Below, piece after piece: positions 47,501-58,362 of a stretch of 64,000 bases of DNA. A program made the position numbers and the translations under genes. The notes below the pieces were generated by a model. It was not told the origin of the DNA. It ran no database searches and saw nothing but the letters and a program-made list of their open reading frames with translations. Numbering within the stretch: the stretch's first letter is position 1; each line of letters starts with the position of its first letter. The DNA comes from Gymnothorax reevesii. Lineage: Eukaryota; Chordata; Actinopteri; Anguilliformes; Muraenidae. The DNA is taken from assembly GCA_029721435.1 (NCBI GenBank), contig CM056583.1, positions 75,085,120 to 75,149,119 on the forward strand. The letters run 5' to 3'.

Positions 47501-49699
47501 CAGACTACCACCTTGAAAATGAATGCACACTAGTGCTGGAAAGCTGTCTGAAAAAAATCTGCGACAGGATATGGATTGGGTCGTGACGTGTGCCGCGTAC
47601 CCGTTTGGGTGGGCTCATTGCACTGCAGCGGGGGGTAAAAATGTCACGTTTTTCCCGCGTTATTTCATGTTTTTCTTTCTGTAGCTTAAGGCTTTGGCTG
47701 TTGCCAAAATTTCCCTACGTAGGGAAAAACCCTGGAGGTGTGTGCAAACTGTAGGCCACAGTTCATTCACAGGCTGCACTGAAGGCCCAGGAGGTCTGAG
47801 CTACAGTTGGGTTATGCCATCATCTCGGGCTCGTTCTGTGGGTTTCAGCACCACTTCTTCCACAGGTTGCTTCCTCCGTAAAAACGATGGACACTTGAAC
47901 AGTAAAGAAATTCTCAATTTAATCCAACCCCAGAGTGATCCTGAGCATGTCATCAGGGAGCGCTGCATTGGTTCATGCCTGAGTGTAGATTTTCCAGCAT
48001 CTCCCCATAATCTGCCACAGAGACGCAACACGTTCTTTCACATTCTGGTGGCATTAATGTGTTTGGGTTTGCTTTTTTTTTTTTTTGCTGTGACCTATGC
48101 GATGTAATACTTGCACATATGAGCAATATTAGGATTTGCCTCTGATGGTGCTCGAGGGATGAGGCCAGAGCTTTTCTCCTCTGTCGTATTTCAGTTTATT
48201 TTCATGATTTTGGTAGAGAGACGGGGCGGCAAGCAGTGGCACGAATTGTTCAGATGAACTCCTGGGAGGGATGAAAACCTGGGTTGGATTTGAATTTGTG
48301 GGCCAATTGTAAGGATCCGAGCTCTTTTCAGATGATGCGTTCACACAAAAGGGTGCTGTTTGGAAAGGACGCGGCGGGCTGCTGGATGTATGATTTGCAT
48401 CTTTGCACAGAGGCCTGAGCTGGAAAACTTGCTTGTATATTGGGTTTATTGGCCATAGTCGAATGTTACTCAATCTTATTGTATGAACTGGAGTCGTGCA
48501 GTATGGGTTGTGAAGTTTCTCTGGCAACAGTTGTCAATAAAATGAAGCCTTAATTTCTATTGGCGAGTGTCGAAGGGGTGGGTGATGCACCATGAATTGA
48601 TGTCTCTGTAAACTCACTCAATATACCGGCCTGCGTTTTAAAGCAGTCACTGTTGTGTCGGTTTTAAATCCTTACTCAGTTAGTCTGTATGCAGAAATAT
48701 GCTACACATTAAAGGTGTTGCATATTGCTGCAAACAGGCTGACTGAGTAAGTCCAGTCTTATAGATTTCAGCAGTTGGCCGAGAAATGACAGGTAAATCA
48801 CGAGGCCTAATAACAACTTACACTCATTGCAGTGCATTCATTGAAGGCCCTGTGGATCTACTTTAATCAGGTTTAAAGCCCCTCATGTGATCACAAATGC
48901 CTTTTTGTTTCCTGGAGCAACAGGAATGGCGTGCTGGCCCATGTATGTCACCTGCCCGAGAGGAATGCTTGCAAAGTCCTTAATGCCTCACGGTTTTACC
49001 CTGGATATAATGACTGGCCTTGACTGAGCCTCTGATATGCAAAGCAGTGAAAATGTAAATGTAATACTGGAGCTCTCGTTAAACCTCTGCCGCATGGAGT
49101 GGAGATAATCTGATCACACGGTGTTATGTTTGTGTTTTTAACAGGATAATGGGCCTCATTTATGTATTTGTTGATTTCTAGGCTGACTTCAGGACAAAGA
49201 AGGGATTTATCTGCAGATGTGCTGGGATTTTTGTTATTTCAGGAAATGGTTAGATGTAGATGGTTAATAATAATTCGGTAGTTTTCTTTTTTTTTTTTAA
49301 GTGGATGCATTGACCTTATGTAGGAGTTAGTGCTTGTTCACAGGCACTCCTGCATGTTTGTTTTTGGCTCATTTTCCATTGTCCTGCTCTTAGTTACACA
49401 GTAACAAAGTTGAGCAATGACTTTGTGAAATCTTGAAGTGTGGGTGAAGACTGCGCCATGGCCTCACTTGCAATTAGAACTGTTGGAGTTGTTGGATGTT
49501 GGTATAGCAAGGTGTCTTGTGTAGTGATAGCATTGTAAACCGAGGCTTTAACACCAGCTGCATTGTGTCAGAACCTGTATTCGTCACCCTGGCGTAAAAT
49601 GAGCGACCTCCTGTTGAACCTGGGAAATGGGGTTGGTGCATCTCCCCACTGCGAGAGGATCTCCAGCTCACTGCAGCTAGAAGAGTTTTTCTCTGCATG

Positions 49700-49925
49700 G
49701 TCACCTGACACGAGCGGGGCTAACCTCAGTGAGCCGGGAGCAGCGCTGCCTCAGTGGGGCGGAGGGCTTCGGCTTACATTCCTCAGACGGGATTTAAACT
49801 CAGGGCCCGGCCCTGGAGCCGCCCAATTCCACACATTCCTCCGGAGACGGGAGGCGCTGCGGGGGCGGCGGGCAGGCGCTCTCTGACCCACCCAATGTAC
49901 AGCGCCAGAGGCGGCCGTGTCCGGG
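49700..49925. promoter_or_regulatory. CpG-rich patch in intron 2
   Basis: About 20 CpG dinucleotides occur in about 225 bp in an otherwise CpG-poor intron. It contains GGGGCGG and GGGGGCGGCGG boxes. It may be an internal promoter, an enhancer or a GC-rich repeat remnant. Confidence 0.35.
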
Positions 49926-50873
49926 ATCTGTGCAGGGTGGAGCAGAGCAATGCTTACTGTCCTACAGCAGCTCCGCAGTAAATACACTCTCTTTAGTTTC
50001 AAAGGTCTAGTTTCATTACTGCAGGTGACCGTTACAGTGCAGTGATCAACCTGTTCTTGATTTCTGTCCCTCCAGATTTGTTGCACTGACTGGTGAATGA
50101 TTAGATCATTTTTGGAGGGTTGTCAATCCCGAGGTTACACGGAATGCTCTCTTTATTGTTTATTCAGTGAAGAAGATGATCGAACACTTGTATCGTAATG
50201 GCGTGAGGGCCATGTGATGGACTGGCAACCTGTCTTAAAGGTCCCTCATTATGCCACCAGGTGCACAGCAAAAAGCCAATACAAGCCAGTTCAAAATCTC
50301 CCCTTCCTCACATCACAAAGGGGAGTGACCACCCAGAATGATGAAATCTGATTGACTGCTTGGCTGAATTTGATCAGTTCTTCTTGCCTCTGGTTGGTTA
50401 CTTCCCCATGTGATGTCAAGGGGGTAAAGATTTTGGAATGTCTTGTAATGACTAATTGGCTCTGCACCTGGTGATATAATCAGGGACCCTTAAGTTTATC
50501 TCTGCTTCTCTCCCAAAGCATGCTGGGATAGACTTCAGCGCCTTTGTGACCCTTGCGAGGAATAAGTGGGTTTGGTAACATTATCTTCTATTTCATTTTT
50601 TTAAGGATGCTTTTATCCAAACTGACATTAAGTAAGCGCATAGAATTGAGTTATTAATACAGTTGCACAAGCGATCAGACAATGTACAATCTGCATTGAG
50701 CATAAGTCATGAACAAGTAATGCATAGAGAAGATGGTAAGGGAATTAAGCAAGTAGAAAAGCAAATGGAAACGAAGCCTTCTAAACAGGGTTTTAATTAA
50801 ACAGGAAGAGCTCATTATCCTGTTCTCAGGTATGATGCCTCTGGACACAAGGGCTGGTGTGCCGAACAGTGTT

Positions 50874-52329
50874 GTGTTCCTGCTATATGCAGCCCCTGAG
50901 GTGTGGAAGTGTGATCTTATCCTGCCGTATGCAGTCCCTGAGGTGTGGAAGTGTGTACTTATCCTGCTGTATGCAGTCCCTGAGGTGCGGAAGTGTGTAC
51001 TTATCCTGCTGTATGCAGTCCCTGAGGTGTGGAAGTGTGTACTTATCCTGCTGTATGCAGTCCCTGAGGTGTGGAAGTGTGTACTTATCCTGCTGTATGC
51101 AGTCCCTGAGGTGTGGAAGTGTGTACTTATCCTGCTGTATGCAGTCCCTGAGGTGGGGAAGTGTGTACTTATCCTGCTGTATGCAGTCCCTGAGGTGTGG
51201 AAGTGTGTACTTATCCTGCTGTATGCAGTCCCTGAGGTGTGGAAGTGTGTACTTATCCTGCTGTATGCAGTCCCTGAGGTGTGGAAGTGTGTACTTATCC
51301 TGCTGTATGCAGTCCCTGAGGTGTGGAAGTGTGTACTTATCCTGCTGTATGCAGTCCCTGAGGTGCGGAAGTGTGTACTTATCCTGCTGTATGCAGTCCC
51401 TGAGGTGTGGAAGTGTGTACTTATCCTGCTGTATGCAGTCCCTGAGGTGTGGAAGTGTGTACTTATCCTGCTGTATGCAGTCCCTGAGGTGTGGAAGTGT
51501 ACTTATCCTGCTGTATGCAGTCCCTGAGGTGTGGAAGTGTGTACTTATCCTGCTGTATGCAGTCCCTGAGGTGTGGAAGTGTGTACTTATCCTGCTGTAT
51601 GCAGTCCCTGAGGTGTGGAAGTGTGTACTTATCCTGCTGTATGCAGTCCCTGAGGTGTAAAAGTGTGAACTTATCCTGCTGTATGCAGTCCCTGAGGTGT
51701 AAAAGTGTGTACTTATCCTGCTGTATGCAGTTCCTGAGGTGCGGAAGTGTGTACTTATCCTGCTGTATGCAGTCCCTGAGGTGTGGAAGTGTGTACTTAT
51801 CCTGCTGTATGCAGTCCCTGAGGTGTGGAAGTGTGTACTTATCCTGCTGTATGCAGTCCCTGAGGTGTAAAAGTGTGAACTTATCCTGCTGTATGCAGTC
51901 CCTGAGGTGTAAAAGTGTGTACTTATCCTGCTGTATGCAGTTCCTGAGGTGCGGAAGTGTGTACTTATCCTGCTGTATGCAGTCCCTGAGGTGTGGAAGT
52001 GTGTACTTATCCTGCTGTATGCAGTCCCTGAGGTGTGGAAGTGTGTACTTATCCTGCTGTATGCAGTCCCTGAGGTGTGGAAGTGTGTACTTATCCTGCT
52101 GTATGCAGTCCCTGAGGTGTGGAAGTGTGTACTTATCCTGCTGTATGCAGTCCCTGAGGTGTGTACTTATCCTGCTGTATGCAGTCCCTGAGGTGTGGAA
52201 GTGTGTACTTATCCTGCTGTATGCAGTCCCTGAGGTGTGGAAGTGTGTACTTATCCTGCTGTATGCAGTCCCTGAGGTGTGGAAGTGTGTTCTTATCCTG
52301 CTGTATGCAGTCCCTGAGGTGTGGAAGTA
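50874..52329. repeat. 42-bp minisatellite, about 34-35 units
   Basis: The unit carries TGTGGAAGTGTGTACTTATC and CTGCTGTATGCAGTCCCTGA. Most copies are identical or differ at one to three sites. Variant units (TGTAAAAGTGTGAACTT, TGTAAAAGTGTGTACTT, GTTCCTGAGGTGCGG) recur as a set near 51653 and again 210 bp later near 51863, a five-unit higher-order duplication. One unit near 51490 lacks 2 bp and one near 52158 lacks 8 bp. Because 42 is divisible by three, long open frames (up to 301 codons) appear on both strands; they are not genes. Diverged relatives of the unit continue to about 52540. Confidence 0.97.
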
Positions 52330-52540
52330 CATACTCCTTACTCCTCTTCCTTTACAAAGTCGCCGAGGTGTGACATTGCATCGTCGTCTTTCTTAACAAA
52401 ATATATGGGATGCAGAATTGTTACTCTTCCTTTCTGAAGTTGAGGTGTGGGATTGTGTGGTAGCCGAGCTTTACAAAGCACAGGAGTTGTGGAATTGTGT
52501 AACGGTCCTACTTTACAAGTGTGTTTGGTGTTGAACTGCA
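52330..52540. repeat. Diverged edge of the minisatellite
   Basis: Blocks starting GAGGTGTG-ATTG and ending CTTTACAA recur at about 40-50 bp spacing and match the array unit only in outline. It looks like the older, unhomogenised border, on the exon 3 side. Confidence 0.6.
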
Positions 52541-52615
52541 TACTGCTTTGCCTGATGCTAAAAAGTGCACTCTGTGCCCAGAGAAGAGCTGACACACACC
52601 TCTCTTTCCCCTCAG

Positions 52616-52732
52616 CCTCACGAGTTTGACGAGTGTCGGCTGGACATCAGCGTGAACGACAGCGTGTGGTACCTACGGGCCCAGGACCCTGAGCACCGCA
52701 ACCAGTGGATTGACTCCATCGAGCTGCACAGG
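52616..52732 (+). CDS. cert1: Ceramide transfer protein, coding exon 3 (PH domain, second half)
   Basis: It encodes 39 residues from PHEFDECRLDISVNDSVWYL to WIDSIELHR, with acceptor CCCCTCAG and donor GTAAGA, phase 0. It supplies the last strands and the C-terminal helix of the PH domain; the QWIDSIE stretch carries the helix tryptophan nearly invariant in PH domains. Joined to exons 1 and 2 it gives an uninterrupted 117-residue segment. The next expected piece, the serine-rich stretch whose phosphorylation switches CERT off, is not found up to 64000. Confidence 0.96.
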
Positions 52733-53987
52733 GTAAGACAGAACCGCCCGAACCCTCCCAAACTCAAGTATTCCATCAGCCTGAAGCCCTGTCTCTGTAA
52801 CCAGACAGGGTTGTGTAACAGTTTTAAGATTGCAGTTGCATTCACCGATTAACTGACTGTCTGTTTTCATGACTGTTAATAAGGATGGTCATGAATGTGT
52901 GCTTTAATTGTTGTTAGTGTGTCATCGTGTCAGCGCCCGCAGACTCTGGCACAAAACAGGATTAGAGTTGGGCAGAAATCGGCACAATTGAAAAATTTAG
53001 GAAAGCTCTTTGTACTTCAGTCCATCTTTCAAAAGTTAAAGGGATCCAGGTTCTAACTTGTGCAGTTTTTGGGCTAAATTGATAATTCTACTTTGTCAAA
53101 CAGGCCCCAGACATTTTTAAATTGAGGCTCTGCCACTTGATATTTGCTGCGGCTTTTTCATTGTAGTTGCTGCTGAGCGTGCCCAATCATTTTATCATCT
53201 TCTGTGTGGTTTTACACTGCTATCGTCTTACACTTAACATGTCAAAATCCACTCTGTTAGTTACGCCTGTATAATAAGCGAGGAGGTGTAGAGGACAAAG
53301 ACATTCCTGCTTTGGTCTTCAAGAAAGTGGATCATGTGGAGGTCATTAGCTCTGGTAAAAGTGCGCTTCCTTTTGGAAGCGCAGTCGAGGAAAACTCCCT
53401 CGGGTGCAGGATTGAAAAGGGAAAAGTGAGCTTTGACTGCAGTGTGTCGGTACAATTTTTTTTTTTCTCTTATGCTGTTAAATTTTGCTCTTAGGGGTTT
53501 ATTTTGGGGTGCACACTGTGAACTGACTGTGACAGCTACCTGCGCTGTTATTACACGCAAGACAGTTTTGGGTTTCTGAGCCATGTAGGTTGTAGTGCAT
53601 TCTGACTATCTAAGCTTAGTACAATGACATGGATGCAGGTTCTTAGAGTCCAGGGTAGGGATTGAGATTAAGCTCAAAGAGGTGAAACACAGGCTGCATT
53701 TTGGAGTCATAGGATGGCTGCACATTGGAGCAAAGCAGTGATTCAGAGTAGATTGAATGTGTTTTGACAGGAGAGCTGTTTTCAGTGATTCCCCCACATA
53801 AATGCTTTCTGGCGCACGGCCTCCATATCTGTATGGCGAACACTCAAAAAATTGCCCAATAATGAGATTTATTTACAGTTCAGCAGCGTGAGCGCAGAGT
53901 CCTCCCGTTAAACCTGACCTCCTCTCCTTTATCTGCAGTGATGAATGGTGAGTTTCATGGAGAAATTTTGTGAAAAAAGTACTTTAG

Positions 53988-54205
53988 TTAGGGCTGGGCA
54001 ATGGACAGAATCAAATAGAACTATATTTTTGACCAAATACCTTGGTGTTGATATTGTGGCGATATTGTTGAGGTAACTATAATTGTGAATTTTGGTAGAT
54101 ATTCATTAGTAGTGTTGATACAATGTCCTAGCAGCGGCTTGACAGTGGACACGATGTACCAACGACAGATAGAACAGCCCAATAAGAGCAAAAAAATTCA
54201 TCCCT
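53988..54205 (+). mobile_element. hAT-like MITE terminus
   Basis: TAGGGCTGGGCAAT is followed by AT-rich sequence with GATATTGTGGCGATATTG words. The same opening recurs at 56827. The opposite end is not clear. Confidence 0.4.
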
Positions 54206-54214
54206 TTACCTTAA

Positions 54215-54600
54215 CCCCTGGAGCGCTAAATACAGCCATTGTTACTCAATGATGTAAGATATAAAAATCAAAGCTGTTAAAAAACCTATCTTTTGGCAAC
54301 TTGTTTAAAAGAGCTCCCGCAGGAGAGCTAAAGTCGATTCCCATTGTTTTTGTCAAATTCGGCCAATCAAATGAACCTGTGCAAACTAATTGAAATTTAT
54401 CTACGCATTTACACAAAACATTGGTTTATATGAATGAAATTGGTCATGCGACAATGCAAGATGTCAACAAAAGCAATTTGTTTGTTAACACTGGACGTTC
54501 AACGTCCCGTCTGAGAATCAACTTTCCATGCCCTTTAAGCAAGTTGCCACATGATAGGTTTTCAATCATTTTTTAAAAGTTTATTTCAGTGCACTAAGGG
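54215..54600. mobile_element. piggyBac-type MITE, copy 1 (386 bp)
   Basis: TTAA lies directly at both edges (54211-54214 and 54601-54604), the target duplication of piggyBac elements. The ends CCCCTGGAGCGCTAAAT and the complement CCCTTAGTGCACTGAAAT are imperfect inverted repeats. No transposase. Confidence 0.68.
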
Positions 54601-55410
54601 TTAATGTCTTCTCTGGTTTACAAGATTACAACACATAGCTCCTGTTAAAGTATTACATTATCCAAAATCTCAGAGGACACCATCTGTATTATCACAATGT
54701 CGATACAATTTACCCAGCTGCATTTCCAGTGTATTGCGGTGGCTGAGATCACCGTGGAGACTTGAGTATAAGCTCTACTGAAGATGACGCGCTGATACAG
54801 ATGACCTCCGGGCCCAGGGGAGGCACAGCTTTCATTTCACGCTAATAATCATTTATGTTTTTGCTACCTCTACCATCCCTCGGCGGCTGAACAGAAATTG
54901 CTTCCCTCGGTCCCGAGGGAGTGGGCCGTATCCTAAAATGTCCGCCTGAATTAGGCTGCTGAGTGTGAGGGAGCTGTAGAGGTGAAACAGGAAAGCACAG
55001 AGCCGCTGCACGAATGACTCGCTGTGGGGTTTACTGTACTACTGGAGCTGTGTCAAACCTGACTTCACGCAATTCTTACCTTTCTTGCATTTTTACACTT
55101 TTCTTTTGTAATCTTAAAATGCTCCCAATAAGCGTATGGCACACTAAAATGTAAAAGAAATCCACCAGGTGTTGAAACTCTTCAATATTCAATTCTCATA
55201 TATTTCTGATAAAAGTCTGACCAATGATTTTCTTCAGTCTGGTTAAAACGATTTGCCGAGCTTCCTGTCTGTCATTCGATGCCCCTTCCAGTTGCCAACC
55301 GCTGTCGCCACTTGTGAGTCACGTACCTCTCTGGCAGAACAAAAAAAACAACGCATTTGACTGTCAACAAACCGGTGCTGAAATGCTATAATTATGATAA
55401 TAAAGTTAAC

Positions 55411-55763
55411 GGTCGTTCGTCAGACTACAACGGTAACTAAACGTTACAAAGGCATTTTATTTTATACCGCATATACGTAGAATGGAAAATTATGTCATTA
55501 CTGTTGGTTAGTTTGCACTTACCGGTGCCTCTGAATCTGACTCTGACTCCATTGACCTGTTTCACTCTCCTACGGAAAAAAAAATCTTGTGTGCTGCGCG
55601 AGAAGGTGAGCAGCGCGAGTGAAACGGGTCAATGGAGTCAGATTCAGAGGCACCGGTTAGTGAAAACTAACCAACAGTAATTAAATAATAATCAATTCTA
55701 TATGTGGTATAAAATAAAGTGCCCTTGTAACGTTTCGTTACCTTAGTAGTCTGACGAACTACC
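55411..55763. repeat. 353-bp near-palindrome (foldback element)
   Basis: The left arm from GGTCGTTCGTCAGACTAC and the right arm ending GTAGTCTGACGAACTACC are reverse complements with small gaps over about 155-165 bp each. Shared inner blocks include ACTGTTGGTTAG and CCGGTGCCTCTGAATCTGAC. The loop of about 30-40 bp holds CTTGTGTGCTGCGCGAG. No coding capacity. Confidence 0.88.
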
Positions 55764-56299
55764 ATATATTGGTAATTTTTTTTTCGTAGGAGATGTCTGG
55801 CAGTCAGGGGGAAGAGGGTGGGACTTTGGAGGGAGGCAGAGTTGTTCGTGTTCAAATTTTTACTGTGCTGTGCGACATGCCAGAAAGGTAAGAACTGCTG
55901 TCAGCACTATGAGAGAGGTAAGCGTGGGGAGAGTGGCATTGCTGGCTCTGCAGACACTCTCCTCTCGGCAGTCAGGTTTAAATCACTATTATCTCATTCG
56001 AATGTTCTGTACGTTTGAATGCCCATATCGTACCGGCAATCTGAACACAATGGGGTCCTGGAGCAGTGACTGATGAAAGAATTTGGGAAGGGGGTCCGAA
56101 AAGCCTGTTGTTCAAAGGCTTCAAACTGAGCAGACGAAGTAGCGGTTGGACTGAGGCGGGAAAGCAGGTAATTTTTTTTTTTTTTTTCCTTTTCAGGTAA
56201 TTTTTTTTTTCTTTTTTCCCCATTTTGCCTGGCGCTGTGGGGCGGTATGATCCTGATGGCCGTTTGCAGTCAGTGGCACATTCACTCGTTTTTGTTAAA

Positions 56300-56540
56300 C
56301 TGCCCTCGGAGACTGCAGCACGGTTGAGGGAGAGGAGAACTGGACGGCAGTCATTTCTAGCTCGGTGCGAGGTGACCTGTACTCGTGAGAGACTGTATTT
56401 CGCCGAGCACGGCTCGGCGAGGGGGGGCGGGGCTCTGGTGAAGGACAGGGCAGGGCGGGTGTGCGGCCCCGCCTCCACCACTGCCTTAATTTAGCTGGAG
56501 CGGGACGAGCGTGTGGGGCGGTGGGGTCATTTCTCTGCTT
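56300..56540. promoter_or_regulatory. CpG-rich patch with GC boxes in intron 3
   Basis: Dense CpG, GGGGGGCGGGGCTC and GGCGGGTGTGCGG boxes, and a perfect hairpin CGCCGAG-CACGG-CTCGGCG (56401-56419). It may be an internal promoter or a repeat-derived GC block. Confidence 0.35.
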
Positions 56541-56826
56541 GGTAACCTGTTTATGGCAGAGGTGCATGTGACGTGGTTTGGGCCGTCCCGTGCAGAATGG
56601 GGACCTGACCCATCGTGGTCTCCTCGCCCTGCGACACCCCTCGCCCTATGCACTCCGTAACAGAGCGGCTGCCCTGCAGAGCTATTTTTGGAGTAAATGA
56701 GCCTGTTAGCTTGAACTCCCAAGAGCCATGCCAAGCCTATATAATTCATCTCCTCCCCTCTCTCTTCATTGGGTGTGGAACATGTCCCAGAAACACACAC
56801 TACACACCGCATAATGTTCTACACAG

Positions 56827-57185
56827 TAGGGCTGGGCGATAAGGACAAAATCAAATATTATATCTGTGACCGAATACAGCGATATTTCCATTGTCGCCAT
56901 ATTGTGGGAATAACTGTTGGCGCGTTTGCAGAATATTTACACTTTGCGATTTATTTATTTATTTTAACCAAGTATGCACAGGCAATAGCCAGAACAGTCT
57001 TGTAAATGCAGAAAGCCGTAATTGGGCCTTTAAATCCAGAAAAGAGCACACTTATGCCATATCGCGATAGAAGACTACTGGAATGTCATATCACAATATT
57101 AAGATATCCAAAATCTCATACAGTATCCTATCTTATATTGCGATATCAAAATAATATCAATACACTGCCCTGCCTCACTATACAG
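56827..57185 (+). mobile_element. hAT-like MITE
   Basis: TAGGGCTGGGCGATAAGGAC, then repeated CGATATT/TATCGCGATA words, the composition of a common fish MITE group. The right end near 57185 (CACTGCCCTGCC) is uncertain. Confidence 0.5.
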
Positions 57186-57590
57186 TACAGTCTACTGCTG
57201 TATACCACGGCTGCTGGTAGTTTGATTCCTTGTTCCCACACAGCAGTCATTGTAGCACTGGCAGTGTAAAACGCGAGACCTTGAAGTGCTGATAAGGGGG
57301 TGTGCGCCGTGGCCATTGTTTGCAGTAGGCGTGGGGGCTGAACAATAAGGGCGAGGCTGCGAGGCCGTCAGCGAGTTCACACTGCGCTCAGTCTTTCCAC
57401 AGCCACTTCCCTCAGCACAGGATCCTGCTGTCATGTGGAGGCTGCGTTACACTCTTACACACACTGCCTCTGTCTGTGGGCTTTTTCTAATGCTGAGCAG
57501 ATACAGACGGAGAGACTGAGGGGGGAGAGGGAGGACGAGGTGCATGGGGCTCTATCTGAAGCGGGGCGTTGAGACGGATGGAGAGAGATG

Positions 57591-57905
57591 GGGTGCATCT
57601 CAAAGCCTAGGCTGCATCCTTCGAAGGCTGCATCTTTAGGGGTCGTCACTTAATTCCATCCGCCAAACTCACATGACATCATTCCATCTCTGTTAAACAG
57701 CTTTGGTTTAAGCGAGTTGTCACTGGTTTCCCAAACCGAAACCTCAACTCTAACACCCAACCCTAAACCTAGCCCCAAACCTAACCCTAACTCTAAATTT
57801 AACCTTTTCCCTAACCGTAAAAGTCAGTCAGACAGATGGAAGTAAATGACGACCCCTAAAAATGCTGCCTTGGAAGGATGCAGCCTCCGCTTTGAGAGAT
57901 ATGGG
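57591..57905. mobile_element. Inverted-repeat element with CCTAAC-rich core
   Basis: The termini are inverted repeats of about 70 bp: left GGTGCATCTCAAAGC...GCTGCATCCTTCGAAGGC... TTTAGGGGTCGTCACTT, right its complement. The core (about 57740-57815) is a degenerate CCTAACCC-type tract. Confidence 0.75.
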
Positions 57906-58170
57906 AGAGAGATGTGCATGGAGAGAGAGATGGAAGGAGAGGTGGACTGAGCGATGGAGGAAGAGATGACTGGAACAGACAGTGGGACAGAAAAGAGGGA
58001 CAGAGTTTGAAGACGAGACGGACGGACAGTAGGACCAAAAAAGACTGAGTCAGGAGGAGAGTGGGGCGGACAGTGGGAGAAAATGGAAAGTGACAGCAGG
58101 AAGGACAGGAGGTACAGTCCCGCACTGGAGGGGAGAGGAGGGTGTCATGGGACAACAGAGTGATGGAGTC
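57900..58170. repeat. Purine-rich, GGA/GACAG-type degenerate repeat
   Basis: About 270 bp of almost pure purine words (GAGAGA, GGACAG, GGAGG) on the plus strand; a degenerate simple repeat with strong strand asymmetry. Confidence 0.7.
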
Positions 58171-58330
58171 AGGAGAGAGCAGCAGAGTTACAGTGGAAGG
58201 ACTGAGAACCAGGGTGGTCTAACCCCAAAAAATGAAAATTAGAGTTTGGATCATATTGTGACAGATGCTGAAATGATTCATAATGCAAAATTGGTGTCAT
58301 GTGTATTATACCTGTGAACAGCATTGTAAT

Positions 58331-58336
<6 letters not shown>

Positions 58337-58362
<26 letters not shown>
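58337..58362. repeat. (AT)n microsatellite
   Basis: About thirteen AT units. Confidence 0.9.

Larger units (their letters stand above)
27593..52615 (+). other. cert1: cert1 intron 2 (25023 bp)
   Basis: GTAAGA donor and TTTCCCCTCAG acceptor. It is a large, repeat-rich intron: candidate MITE (28095-28422), Penelope-like end (28935-29270), hAT element with nested inverted repeat (29755-31843), L2-tailed SINE (34300-34445), inverted-repeat element (36147-36669), second copy of the ~330-bp repeat (37673-38012), Tc1-type terminus (41728-41925), tRNA SINE (42084-42265), Tc1-like remnant (47217-47500), CpG patch (49700-49925) and minisatellite (50874-52329). In 31852-34299, 38013-41727 and 42266-47216 I see only AT-rich unique-looking sequence and simple repeats such as (TTTA)n at about 38979-39020 and a G-run at about 46286-46300; no exon or RNA gene. 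Confidence 0.85.

Noticed and set aside
47694..48107. 137-codon plus-strand frame with a hydrophobic end
   Set aside because: The hydrophobic stretch comes from a T-run at about 48070-48085; opposing frames overlap and it lies inside intron 2.
50874..52329. CRISPR-like regular repeat spacing
   Set aside because: The units are contiguous with no unique spacers, and the genome is vertebrate.
50857..52396. Open frames of 231-301 codons with Cys/Ser-rich or Leu-rich repeats
   Set aside because: They are all the same 42-bp minisatellite read in different frames and strands, inside a cert1 intron, without start context or flanking coding sequence.
52618..52870. Minus-strand frames overlapping cert1 exon 3
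   Set aside because: Shadows of the exon; no independent coding signal.
55978..56481. 167-codon minus-strand frame
   Set aside because: It lies in the GC-rich block, where stop codons are rare, and includes A-run encoded lysines; no recognisable domain.
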